From Buxus sempervirens (Eukaryota; Streptophyta; Magnoliopsida; Buxales; Buxaceae), in NCBI GenBank assembly GCA_947561395.2, contig OX387192.1, forward strand, positions 12,250,221 to 12,314,220: DNA of 64,000 bases, read 5' to 3'. The position numbers were made by a program, and so were the translations under genes. Position 1 is the stretch's first letter, and each line of letters starts with the position of its first letter. Below are positions 34,581 to 46,734 of this stretch, piece after piece. The notes below the pieces were generated by a model. It ran no database searches and had not been told where the DNA came from. It saw nothing but the letters and a program-made list of their open reading frames with translations.

Positions 34581-35698
34581 TTAAAGGTGGCACATTCTGA
34601 TAAATAATTCATAACGTATACCCTGTCAACAGCCTTTGAATTGTAGGCTTAAAGATCTGAAGAATCTCAATAATGGGAAGGTTTATAACCCTATTCACAG
34701 TCCCCGTTTGGATTAGATTTTACAGATTAAAAACCTGAACGATCTCACTGCAATCAATCCCAAATTTTTAGACTTATAACAGCGGCTTATAACCTTATGC
34801 GCAGCTCTACTTGATGATAAATTACATATTTAAAGCCCATAAAGTTCTCAGAACTCAATCCCAATCTAGAGGCTTATTATAGCTGTACATTTGCTACACA
34901 AAATTGTTTATATCATTAATATTTTTTAGGCCCCAAATTTATTGTTATCTATCATAACAATAGTTAGTTACTTCAGAAAATTTTCTATAAGTTATGTTGT
35001 TAGTTGGTTACAATTGAACCTTTTCAACAATAAATAACTAGTTAGTTAATAAGTCTTCCGTGTAACTAATTACATATCTATCAAAAATAAATTTCTCATC
35101 ATAGGGTTTCTATCCTAGTTGACAGAGACAATGCATAGTGGAAGATATTTGTGTAAAATGAATTACGTTGTTTAGGATCACATTCCCTATTTATGTGAGA
35201 AGAATTTATAACCAAAAAAAAAATTCTAAGGGAAACTGTCCTAGTCTACAGCCCTATACTAGAGAATAGAATTGAAATATAAATCATTAAATTTTCATAG
35301 GCGTTCAGCACAATTAATAAACTTAAAACAATGGAGACTTCTTAGTTGCAGAATTCTAAATAGATAAAATAAATATAGACACTCAACAGATTTTATTCAA
35401 GTTACTTCATTGAATAATAAATAGTCCATAAATCATTAAAGTTTAATGTAAACTATTAAAACTGATTTAAATTAGTAAGTTGTATAGTTAATTTATGGCT
35501 AATCTAAATTCATTATGGAGTGATAATTGATATTAAATCTTTCACTCATTGATCTTGAATGCATGTGGGAAATTTTAATTTTCAATTCTTGTGAAATCCA
35601 TATGAGAACTTGTACATACATGATTATAATAGATTATCGAAAAAACATGAATGCATTAATAAAACTTGCATGAACATATACGCAGTTAGAGTGAGCTG

Positions 35699-35855
35699 TG
35701 AAAGATTAGAACCCAAAAACCACCAACAACTATATTAGTAAGAGTGAGCTATAATAGTTCGGGATTCACAGTCACCAACAACTTTTTATAGCAAGAGTGG
35801 AGTGTGAGAACATTGGATCCAATTGTCACCAACAACTCTTTTGGAAATTCTTATG
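35699..35855. repeat. Three tandem copies of a 53-bp unit
   Basis: Units start GAGTGAGCT at 35699, GAGTGAGCT at 35752 and GAGTGGAGTG at 35805, each containing CACCAACAACT near its end. The period is exactly 53 bp. It belongs to the same unclassified block (33621-36984) as the 44-bp array, in which no gene is seen. Confidence 0.7.
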
Positions 35856-37637
35856 AGATATGGAAAGGACTTCTACCTAGTCATATGATCCAATTTACAA
35901 GATATTATGACTTGAGAGCCTAGACCTAGGATTTTTCAAGTAATTATTTTTAGATTTAGATCTTAATGGGTATTGGATACAGACTGTCACAGGTATATTT
36001 GGAACATCGGCAAGTGTAGTGCCCCTTCATAAATATAGTGGCTCGGCATTATGATCAGATTAAATGAAAGCCTATACAACTGAGATGTTTACATTGAATG
36101 ATATAGATGCATCGATGGGTCAGAGACATGGAGTCCATAGCGAAAATTTGTGCTGTCTGATGTATCCAGTCACTCCAATACACCTCAAATTGCATTAACA
36201 TATGGCATTTTTTCACGCATGTATCTACCTGTTTTGCATGGCATAGCATCTTAGAATAAGACATGCAAGAATCCTAGGGTATCATTGAACTGCATAAAAA
36301 ACACAACTGCATTATTGCATGATTGCAATCTCTACTTTAACATGTGTTGGTCTTCTTTGGGTTACTTTAAATGTCTAGAGTTCCCAATGGAAACGAAGTG
36401 TGCAGAATACCATTTACTAAACATAGCTCGCTCTTTTTTTTTCCCACCTGTAGGTACTACTCAGGAGGATCAAGACTGGACTCAATAGACCTTTTTTCCC
36501 ATCTGTTCACAGGTTGCATTTTATTGAATTACATATTTCATTATTAAGAATTGTTTACGCAATTTTATTTATTTGATATCATACTCTAAACGCTTTCAAT
36601 TGTACCTAGTCTCAGTTTATTTAAATTTGAATTATTGTTTTATGTTTAAATTGAATCCGGTAGAATAGGACACTTGCATGGCTTAATTCTCACATGAAGT
36701 GAGATTTGCAGTTACACTCCAACCAATGGATTTGTATTATGATCATTATACTAGGTTTGAGGCATGACACAATATGTTCATTTTATAAAGATAACACCAG
36801 CATGTTTTTTGAATCCCAAATACCGCAACAATCATCAACTAGAAATGTGATTTATTGGATGCTATGCATGAAGTATATGCAAATCTAGACATTAAGTCAA
36901 AGATAAAGGAGTAATTCATGAGGAAACTGATAAGTACTGAGATAACATTTTACTCGGTTTAAATACTGAAAAATATTCCCCATCTAATATTCAGACTATC
37001 ACTTGGTTGATTATAATGTTTAGAGATATACTGGGTTATTTTTGTTAGCAAGAAGCTATTGCGTCTAAAACTAGGATGATGCCATGTAAGTACTTCAAAT
37101 GCTCTCACTATTGCTAATATCTATTGTAACTTTAAAATTATAGAGCTAATAAGTATAGTATTTATTTTAAAAGCTAGTGGTGGTCCATGTATGACATGGA
37201 TGCCTCTACAATTAGATGCTAGCTGCCTCCTTCACTGCGCAGAGATACTCTTCAGCTTGTAAGAGTAACTAGAGTAAATCTGCCCTCAACCGCACAAACC
37301 AAAGGGATTATACGGCATTTCAAAAGCTACAGAAGTTGGTGCTTTGTCATCATAACATGCAATTGAAGATGAAGCAAATGAATATCAAGTCATAGGATGT
37401 AGTGCTGAAGGATCCTTTGGATGCCATGTTTAGTGATGATTTTTTTTTTTTTTTTTATAATTAATGATGTATATATATTGAGAAAGTAAAAGGTAAGTAC
37501 AAATGTGTATGATTCCCCTTTTGCCCACCCTCCCACAAAGCACCCTATAAGATTCCTATACAAATGTAAAAAGACACGCTTCCATGTACAAAGCCCCCAA
37601 ATCCCTCCCAAAAATGACCCCCTAGAAATATATATCG

Positions 37638-40600
37638 CTAATCAACACATAAGCCAGCAAACTCCTCCAAGACGGGACCAAAGTATGTATCTGATCTCGA
37701 AGCTCCCAAGTTAGCCAGCCGGTCTGCAATCCCATTAACCTCTATACACACACGGTTGAATGAGACATTCAACTCACGTGCCAAGGCCCCAGCTCTGCTA
37801 GTTAGATATGAGAGTCTCCATGATCCAAAAGAATCGCTGTTCATCTATCTCATGACTGTAATAGAATCACCCTCCACCATAAACTTCCTAATTCTCATCT
37901 TCTGAGCTTCGAAGAGGGTAGCAAGAAGAGCCATCATCTCCACTCGAGTGGAGTCACCGATGCCCACGGGTCCGCAAAAGATGCAGGAAATTGTCCTCGT
38001 CCAATCTCTCATAACTCCCCCAATACCAGAAGGACCTGGGTTACTCAGAGAACTACCATCCAAGTTAATTTTCACGACACCAATCTCCGATGCCCTCCAT
38101 ATAACCATATCTCTACCTCCAGTGCCCACAAAAGAGAAACAACATTCCAACCACTCTCGCACCACCTAGAAGGTACTCCTCCCTCTAAATTCAGGTCTAT
38201 CCGATGCCCAAAAGGCTACATCCACTATCACCTTATCAAGCACCTGTCCACTGGGTCAATGTTTACACACGTGCTGCCGAAATTTTGTTTTTTTGAGTTT
38301 AGCGATGCGTTTCAGAGGTTGAAAATCGACGATTTGCATTTCTGGTGGCGTGCCGACGAAACGGGGCAACATGCCGAGTGAAACGGGGCGAAACGGGCAA
38401 AACAAGGAGGAAACGGAAATCTTTTTAATTACCATTGGCGATTTGTGGCGGCGTGCCAGCGAAATTTCCCCAAAATCCAAAAAATCCAGTTTTTGTCTAT
38501 TTTTTGCCCTCTTTGATTTTTCCACTATTTCAGTTGCACGCTGCGGTGAAATTTCGTTTCGTGCGATGGGCCGCCCATCGGCACCAAAACAGTAAACCTT
38601 GCACTGGGTAATGACTCATCGCGGAAGATACAACGATTTCTCTCCATCCAAGCATGCTAAGCCACAGCATGGAAAAGCATCCCATATAAGATGTGACCTC
38701 TGCTCCCAAGGCCCAGCAACCGCCACTGCTCAAAACATGCCCCAAAAGATGCTGGTAAAACTCGAGGTAAATCTATCATCTAAAACAAACATATCCATAA
38801 TCCCTAGGTAAAGTGACAATGAAGGAATAGATGATCAATAGTCTCGCACTCCTCCCTACATAGCAAACATATAGAAGGTGATAAGGCATACCTCTTCCAT
38901 CTTCTCTAGATAAGATTTGCAGTGTTAATCCTGTAAAAAAGTGTGGTCCAGAGAAAAGCCTTTATCTTTGGGGGAATCTTAGGTTTCTAGAGCTTAGGTG
39001 AAGAAAATGACACCAAGGGGGCAGTACTATGTGGACAGTGAAGGCTAAAAAAGGATTTACAGGAAAAGACCCCAGAGTGGGAGGGAGACCAAACAATCCT
39101 ATCTCTAGATGATGGATCCAAAAAACAATCCTGAAGAAGTGCAAAAAAACATGCTAACTCTTCAAGCTCTTGTGATCTCAAATCCACTCTAAAAGGGAGA
39201 TTCCAAGATAGCCCAGCGATAGCCCAAGAAAGGACTTCAGAAACTTGAGCATCAAGACAGGAAACGACGGAAAAAAAGAGTTGATATTTAGCAGCTAAAA
39301 CACAATCTCCCCACCATAAATCATGCCAAAAACGAATAGATAGGCCGGATTCAACACAGACCCGTAGATGGGGATAGAAGGATTCCCCCAGTCTAATCAC
39401 GACCTTCCAAGGGCAATTACCCATAGGCCGAGCCCTCAAATTAATAGACCACCAGTTATCCCCTCTTCCGTATTTGTTGACTACAACTTGATGCCACAGA
39501 CTTTCCTGCTCGCTATTGAAACGCCACAACCACTTAGCCGGTAGAGATGAATTCTCAGGAAACCAGATTGCCAATATCTATCCCAACCCTATCCTTAGTG
39601 CTTCAAACCTTTTTCCATTCAACCAAATGGGTTCTCCTAGATCCTCCCCCTTCCTACAAAAAATCACGTTGTGCTTTCTCAAGAATGTCCACCACTCTTT
39701 TAGGCACCCTGAATAATGACATATAATACACAGGTAGGTTAGCTAAAGCTGCTTTTATCAATGTGATCCTACCACCCCAAAGACAAGTAGTTCCTTTTCC
39801 ACCTAGCTAATCTTCTTTCGACTCTCTCAATGACGAGGTCCCAAAAGCTGACCGCCCTAGGAGACGCACCTAAGGGCAAGCCCAGATACGATAGAAGTAA
39901 GGCACCTACTTGACATCCTAACAAGACACTGAACCTTGATACCTCCTCCTCATCAACATTGAGGCCCACCAAAATGCTTTTAACAAATTAACTTTCAATC
40001 TAGACACCATATGGAACGTGTGCAAAATGCTCTTTAACCATAGAATTTGATCAGAAGATGCCTCCAAGAAAACCATGATGTCATCTGCAAACTGAAGATG
40101 GGACACTATCAAATCATCTCTTCCTATTTTGAACCCACGAATTAGTCCCCTATCAAATCTGCCACAAGAGAAAAAAAAAAGGTGAAAGTGGATCCCCTTG
40201 GTGTAATCCTCTAGATGACTCAAACAAGCCCACTACGGACCCATTCAAAAGGAAAGAAAATTGGACCATATCCAAGCATCCTTTAATCCACTTCCTCCAT
40301 CTACCTCCAAAGGCTTTCCACTCCAAGACCGAATCCAAAAATTGCCACTCAACCTTATCAAATGCCTTTTCTAAATCCAATTTACAATAACTCCTGATTC
40401 ACCTGATCTGAGTTTACCCTCAACACATTCATTGGCAATCAATGCACAATCCAATATTTGCCGACCCACAACAAAAGCACATTGGGACGAACCAATAATA
40501 CTAGGAAGCACCACCTTTAGCCTACGGGATAAAACTTTCACAATGATTTTGTACAAACTTGTTGTAAGACTAATGGGGCAAAAATCCTTGATACCAACCG

Positions 40601-42139
40601 CTTCCTGTTTCTTGGGAATTAACACTAGGAAGGTCGCAATTGTAATCTTATGCACAATCCCACTTGAAAAGAATTCAGCATTCATGATCTCCCCCTTAAT
40701 TGACTCCCGATTCATTTTGTAAATTGCTAAGGTAAATCCATCAAGAACCGGAGCCTTATCTCTATCCATCTCCCAGATTGCCTCTCTAATTTCATTTTCC
40801 TCAAATTCTCTTTCAAGCCAAGCGCACGACTCCTCATCAATCATAGACTGACCATTCTCTTAAAGTCGACATCTAACCTCTTGCTCGGACCTATATAACT
40901 CAGAATAAAATTGCACTAGGCACTGCCCAATCTCCCCTTTGTCTTCCACCACTCTTCCATCTACCTCTAATCTATAAATCGCATTCTTACACCTTCTACC
41001 ATTAGCAATCCGACGAAAGAAAGCCGCATTCCCATCTCCCTCTTTCAACCAAGTAACCCCTAGATTTTTGCCTCCAAGATATTTCCTCAAGTCTCAATAA
41101 TTCCTCCACTAATTCCTTAATTCCTAAACGTCTTATCCGATCCGAAGGACTCCACAAATCACTCCCTTCCCGGCTATTGAGATCCTTCAACTCTTCTAAA
41201 GCCTCCTTCCTAAGGTCTAATCTCCCAAAAGACTCCATATTCCACTTCTTTATGTTTTTTTTCTTTTTTCCTTTTTTTTTTTTTTTTGACCTCCTTTAAA
41301 CCTCACATAAATTTGAAATCAACCCACCCTACCAAACCCTGATTCACATTCCTCCACCACCCTTTGACCAACTCCAAAAAACCCGAGTACCCTAGCCACA
41401 TATTTTCAAATCGGAAAGGTGAAGGGCCATTATTCCTAGAATCATTTCACAATAGCAACAGGCTATGATCCAAAGTTGGCCTAGGAAGAAGGAACTAACA
41501 TAGAGGTAAAATGAGCATCCCAACTCCTCGACGCAAGGCATCTATCTAACCTGGAACATAATGCAGGATCCTAAAAATTAAACCATGTAAATGATCCCTC
41601 CACTAAAGGATAATCGATGATTTCACAATGCAGAATCTAGCTGGAAAAATCCCTCATACTCCTAGTTACCCTAGGTCAGATTTTGTTAGTCTCGCGCAAT
41701 ACCTATATACATTAAAATCACCCAAGACCAACCATGGGAATGCTGACCCCGGGAACAACTGAGACAACTCCTACCAAAATAACTCCCTGCCACTTGCTCG
41801 ACAAGGGTCATACACTGCAGTCAACAGCCATGAAAAACGCTGCTGCCTAGATGTGAAATGGATTGACAAAGAATGATCCCCTGTTATAATCTCTCCCCTC
41901 AGAAGAACGACAGAATCCCACATAACCACTATGCCACCCGATCTCCCAATGGAAGGCAAACAAGCCCACTCAATTTCACCCTTGTTCCATAAACGCCTAA
42001 TCGTCCTTATATCCACGGACTCAATTTTGGACTCAATTAACACCAAAACCGCTGAACACCACCTACTGCAAAGACCCCTAACAGCACGCTTCTTCTCCCT
42101 AGTCCACACACCCCGAATATTCCAGCTGATAATCTTCAT
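37638..42139 (-). pseudogene. LINE ORF2 with endonuclease, reverse transcriptase, zf-RVT and RNase H (broken)
   Basis: ORF2 starts at 42139 (MKIISWNIRGVWTREKKRAV) with IESKIES further on; the rest of the endonuclease is poorly kept. The reverse transcriptase shows KAPVLDGFTLAIYK, LVLIPKKQEA, DLEKAFDKVEW, GLHQGDPLSPF and QFADDIMVF (near 40090). After the zf-RVT segment, cut by the MITE, an RNase H domain (38165-37638) reads INLDGSSLSNPGPSGIGGVM, VEMMALLATL, VEGDSITVM and NGIADRLANLGA, with the known acidic positions kept. At least six frame changes or stops separate the pieces. Confidence 0.85.
38257..38601. mobile_element. hAT MITE, 345 bp, with perfect 8-bp target duplication
   Basis: CACTGGGT flanks both sides (38249-38256, 38602-38609). 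The left end is CAATGTTTAC and the right end, read inward, is CAAGGTTTAC. The interior is rich in GCCG, CGAAACGGG and GGCGTGCC motifs like the subterminal parts of the hAT at 2708-14577, whose right end is CAAGGTTTTC. It lies within the zf-RVT region of the LINE and has no coding capacity. Confidence 0.92.
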
Positions 42140-43179
42140 GGAACACCCTTAACACCCTCTTCTATTCTATTCCGAAAACACTCTACCACAGAGGCAAGAG
42201 GAATCCGTTCACCTTTGTAGTTTACAAACTCCTCAATAACAGACTCATAAAACAATCAAACTTTACTCCACAATCAAAACCACCCTCAACAGCAGCACTC
42301 GACCCCTTCACTAAACCATTGGGTAAACCACGATCACGGAATTCATCCATACTTTCTAAGCACAGTGACATTTCAGATGTAGCAAGAACCAACCAGGTAC
42401 CAGAAACAGCCCCACCTATAGAAGGAGATAGAAGATGTTCATTAATGACAGGGCAAGGCATGTGAAACATACCTGTAGAAATACAGTGTCGATCTGAAGG
42501 AGACCCGGGAAAAATAGGAAGATCAGTTTGGAACTAAAAGGGTAACGCAAAGTTTGTCAAATCCCCAAAGCCATAGGTGTTAATCCCCAACCCCTTTCGC
42601 TAGGAAACCTGCAGATATTAGACAGAGAAGACTATGCATAATCTCTTACACCATTCTTGTGCCTTCGTGAGTAGACTTTCCATTACGATTGAGTCCCCGA
42701 CTGGCTCCCATCTTCCTCGTATTCAACCACCATTTACCCTTTTTGAAGTCTCTCGTCAACTACATTCAAGTCAGATGGAGCGGCACCAAGCTTCCTCTGA
42801 TTCAAGTCATCACGATTCAAGTTGACGACAGGAACCTTTGATAAGAAATCCCCTTTGTTGCCAATTTCGACTAAATGAAGGTGTTTAAACAATTGATTTG
42901 AAGAATTGCCCATGATAAAGCGACTCATGACCTCCTCAACCCAACTCTAAATTTGTTTTCACCATATTGCTGCTGCATCCTCAACTCCCTCAGACTTTTC
43001 AGCCAATCACAAACCCATTAACCCATTGCAAATTGGCTCATGACCTCCATTCTCGGAAACCATGTTGACCTAATTCAACAACCCCAACTCCTTCGAAGAT
43101 CTTTTACTATTCAAATCCGGAGATGCAACATCAGAGTCGCCTGAAGGCGGCCACTTCTTCCGGCTATCTTCCGGAATCA

Positions 43180-44942
43180 TTATTCTTTTCCCAGAGATGG
43201 ATGGAGATGACGGCAACTTCTAAGCATCTTCCAGAAAGGCATGGAGGACATACCCATAGTCGACTTCAATTGGGCCTGGGCCAATGCTGATCCACAATGC
43301 CCATGAGTGTGATCACTATCATGGGCCGAGCATGCATTCACCTCTTCACATTTGGTCTTTGGAAACCCAGGTAGGCCTGACACCGATATACCCGAACCAC
43401 CTGCCTGCAAATTCAAATTCTGGCTCGAAGACGATTTTCCATTGTTCATCGTCTTCTTCGCAATCATCTTCTCTGACAAACCTTCTCTCACAACTTCCCT
43501 GAAAGACCTCCTGACATTACCCCAGTCAATCCTTCCATTAGATCCCAAACCTCTAGGCGCCACCTGAAAGGAATCCAACCTAATTCCTATAGATCACTAG
43601 GAACAATAACGAAGAAAAACACACAGATTTTACGTGATTCACCTCAGAATAAGGCTACGTCCACGGCTGCCATTTTCATTATGTCACGAATAGAAGAATA
43701 CAATGAATGACTACAAGAATAGGGATATACCCTAATACGAAGCGAAATACCCATCACTAATTTTCGCCTTGGGGGCTCCGCCCCCGAACCCCCACCTTAC
43801 AGTACAACCCCCCGTGAGCTCATCACGGAGCTCAACCCGCGAGGGTTGTGGCTGAGTGTCCAGTATTATCAAGTTCCACAAACTTCAATACCACCTTCTC
43901 CGACGAGATAATAGGAAGAATTTCCACTAGGACATCGTAATCTGATAGACCATCCCAGATAGTGATAGACCGAGGAACCTTCTTGTGAAGAGTCTCTTTC
44001 AGCTTCATGGAAATCCCCCCCCCCCCCCATCATAGTGCCCGAAGATATCAACGAACCCATCTCCAACATTCCCCAGAAAACTTCCGCTAGAGCTTCAAAC
44101 GATGCGGTAGACCACAAATGAACAGGCAACCCCAACAGCACAATCCAAATGCCGTCTGAGCATGATTTGGAATTGCCAGTCGAATACCCTCCTTGCCATC
44201 TAGAACATGTTACTCTCCCACCCCGAGTCCTGGAAGCCACTACCGCAATCACCCTTGAAACTTCCTCTTCAGATTCCATGAAGACCACTGCCGCTTTGGA
44301 AGACAGAGGAATAAACGGCTTCTTTTGGTGAGCATGAAATCCCCTTATGTCTTCTAATAATACCTTCTCCAAATTCATAAAAAGAAAAGAGGCCTCACAG
44401 AGAATGGGAAAATTCCAATAGTCTTCAAGTATAATAGAATCTTGCATAATGGTGATCATTTCCCCTGCTACAGCCTCAGTAAATGTTTCATTCCTATTAA
44501 TCCACTTGCTTCCAACACACTCAGCCTGTACCGCCTCCGGATATGAACAGGGAGTCACATCACACCCCCACAACACAAACTCCAAGCCAACCAATTCATT
44601 TTCCTTGGCAAAATAACCATTGCCTGCTAAACCCTCTGTGAGATGATAAGCATTTGAAGAAACTTTCCATGCCAATTGGATTTCATCTCTAAGATGATGA
44701 CACCGGCATGAACCCAAAAATCCCAAATTTTCCTTGGATCATAGGCTAAGGACCTTAGCACACAACAATTGAAGCCCTTGACTATCCAACTCTACAGATT
44801 CAGAAATGCATGGGCTTTTTTCAGAAATCCTCATCACTACCCCATGTCTTCCTCTAAATTTCTCAAAAGAGATCAATTTCTCGCCAACAAGAGCTTCCCT
44901 ACAATCCTTGGTCTTTTGACGGAAACCCCAAACCGGCGCCAT
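43180..44942 (-). pseudogene. LINE ORF1 (DUF4283-like), interrupted by a solo LTR
   Basis: The start at 44942 (MAPVWGFRQKTKD) leads into LISFEKFRGRHGVVMRISEK, comparable with the start of ORF1 in the LINE at 3748. Further pieces run 44726-43891 and, beyond the LTR, 43564-43180. A cysteine/histidine zinc knuckle is not evident. The frame is broken several times. Neighbouring ORF2 begins about 1 kb downstream. Confidence 0.6.
43565..43890 (-). mobile_element. Solo Copia LTR, 326 bp, with 5-bp target duplication
   Basis: The 5-bp duplication CCACC lies at 43560-43564 and 43891-43895. The sequence is the reverse of an LTR of the Copia B/C type (TTTTACGTGATTCACC, GGCTACGTCCACGGC), with an extra GC-rich segment GGGGGCTCCGCCCCC near 43768-43782. 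Internal sequence is absent, as expected after LTR-LTR recombination. It lies in ORF1 of the LINE and is therefore younger than the LINE. Confidence 0.9.
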
Positions 44943-45410
44943 TCATTGACAGAGAGACTTCATCGCTAGAGAGACTTCATCGCTAGAGAGACTTCATCGC
45001 CCTGGATGTTTCACGAGAGAGCCTTCGTTGCCAAAGAGACTTCGTCCACAATGAGATGTCGCTGAAAGAAGACACAAAGAGCCTTCGTCGACAGTGAGAA
45101 GTCGCCAAATAACCTTCATCGCCAGAGAGCCTTCGTCACTAGAGAACTTTCGTCACTAGAGAACCTTCGTCACCAGAGAACCTTCGTCGCCAGAAAGCCT
45201 TCGTCGGCAGTATTTCAGGTTCCCTTCATCGCCCAAGAACCTTCGTTGCCCAAGAACCTTCGTTGCCAAAGAGACTTCGTCACCCTAGATGTTTCACGAG
45301 AGAGCCTTTGTCGCCAGAGAGAATTCGTCGACAATGAGATGTCGACACAAAGAGCCTTCGTCGACAGTGAGATGTCACCAGAGAGCCTTCGTCTCCAGAG
45401 AACCTTACAA
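44943..45410 (-). repeat. LINE 5' UTR of ~17-20-bp repeats (CGAAGGCTCTCTGGCGA type)
   Basis: On the plus strand the unit reads AGAGAGCCTTCGTCGCC with variants AGAGACTTCATCGCT and AGAACCTTCGTTGCC, repeated about twenty times across roughly 460 bp. It occupies the LINE leader, directly upstream of the ORF1 start, in the position that holds the shorter CGAAGG repeats in the LINE at 3748-10417. No 5S sequence is present at this LINE's 5' end. Confidence 0.75.
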
Positions 45411-46178
45411 AGTGGATTATAGTTCCAAGTTGAATCAGCCTGATGGTCACCCCATGAGCAAATTGCTAAGGTCACTACTAATATAAAGATCAAAGTATCA
45501 ACTTTGATGTAGAAGGGGGTTGGTTATCAAATTGGAGACTCGTTTAATAAAGCTACGAGGATTGCCCATGTATCACATGCACCAGCAACCAAAGCAGGCA
45601 ATATAAGAGAAGGAAGATAGCAAGAACATTTTTGGTTTCTATTGAGTTTTACCAATTAGCGTTGAGGACCTCAGGGAGCTATATGACAAGCTCTAATGGT
45701 GGTGATGGGCAACAAGTGGTAGTGACAGTAATGGTCGTAGCGATGATGATGACGACGACAATGATAATGATGAGAATGATGAAGATGATAAGAAGCAGGG
45801 GACAAACAAAGGTCTCAAAGATCATATGGCCATTTCACTGTATGATGAGGACCATAGTACCCCAATATAAAGCCTTGAACGATCTAGCCTATAGAGTGCC
45901 AATATCAAAGTAAGAGGAAGGGGAAGAATCATATCCCTATTTACCAATGAATATGCTTCCATGGTATCCTATCCATCACTTACTATCCCAATATTCACCT
46001 ATGGTCATGGAATATATTAGAGAGCAGAAAAGTATAAGAGATGCATGAGGGAATAGACACTCTGGTTCCATCATATGATGATCTGGCAGCAACATTGTCA
46101 ATATGTAAGGGCCATACAATATGGACCAATTGTAAAAACATGACTTCAAATTAGCTCAGCATTGAATGTAGACTCTAT

Positions 46179-46525
46179 CATGGATTGACATTTCGCGAAA
46201 TTTCAGCAAAATTTCATTTTATTAAGGTTAGCGACACAAAATGTATGGGGAAAACGAGATTTCCCTAGTTTCCCTGATATTGGAGAAATATCAGCAAATT
46301 TCCACAAAATATCAGCAAAATTTACCTAGATTTCTCAACATTTTCCCCCAAATTTCCTCAATTTTCTCTAGGTTTCCCTAGATTTTCACATTTATGCATT
46401 TATTATGAATGTATTAAACCAAAAAGATACAAGAAAAAGTAAAAAAAAAACACATATTTCACCTCACCGGGGAAATGTAGGGAAATAATCCCTCATTTTG
46501 GCGAAACACAAAATTTCTATCCTTG
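46179..46525. mobile_element. hAT MITE, 347 bp
   Basis: An 8-bp duplication with one mismatch flanks it (GACTCTAT at 46171-46178, GATTCTAT at 46526-46533). The ends are CATGGATTGACATTT at the left and, read inward, CAAGGATAGAAATTT at the right. The interior repeats ATTTCAGCAAAATTTC and TTTCCCTAG motifs. No coding capacity. The ends resemble those of the MITEs at 38257 and 57089. Confidence 0.82.
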
Positions 46526-46734
46526 GATTCTATACTATGACATTATATTTTTCTACTTGGATGGAAGGTGGATCATTGCAATTTATTTTATGTTTTACAA
46601 AGTTACTTGTAGAGTTTCAAATAAAAGATAACAGCAACGAAAATAAATCATATTTGCTTATAGATATGTAAATTACCATCTATGCATAGTTCATTTCAAT
46701 TTTTGGGTTTTTCTTTTCATAAATTGTAATCAAA

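Larger units (their letters stand above)
37441..45410 (-). mobile_element. Nearly full-length L1-type LINE with RNase H, carrying a MITE and a solo LTR
   Basis: On the minus strand: CTTCG-rich 5' UTR (45410-44943), ORF1, ORF2 (endonuclease, reverse transcriptase, zf-RVT, RNase H) and a 16-base poly(A) tail at 37456-37441. A possible degenerate target duplication is TAGTGATGAT (37431-37440) against AGTGGATTAT (45411-45420). A hAT MITE (38257-38601) and a solo Copia LTR (43565-43890) are nested in it. Without them it is about 7.3 kb, longer than the LINE at 3748. Many frame breaks; inactive. It lies in the kinase intron in the same orientation as the host gene. Confidence 0.87.
33435..46170 (+). 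mobile_element. hAT transposase relic, scattered and interrupted by a LINE
   Basis: Three blocks match the transposase of the hAT at 2708-14577, in the same order and strand. Block 33435-33620 (GAGGATAGTCGATATGGATGCC) matches about 12175-12340. Block 36985-37440 (TTTAGAGATATACTGGG, and the splice donor GATGCCATGTAAGTACTTC) matches the hATC region at 12680-13060. Block 45411-46080, with its GATGATGACGACGAC run, matches the acidic tail at 13130-13450. The LINE at 37441-45410 sits exactly between the last two. No open frame survives. The first block may be a separate copy, since 3.4 kb of unrelated sequence separates it from the second. I did not find terminal repeats. Confidence 0.6.
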
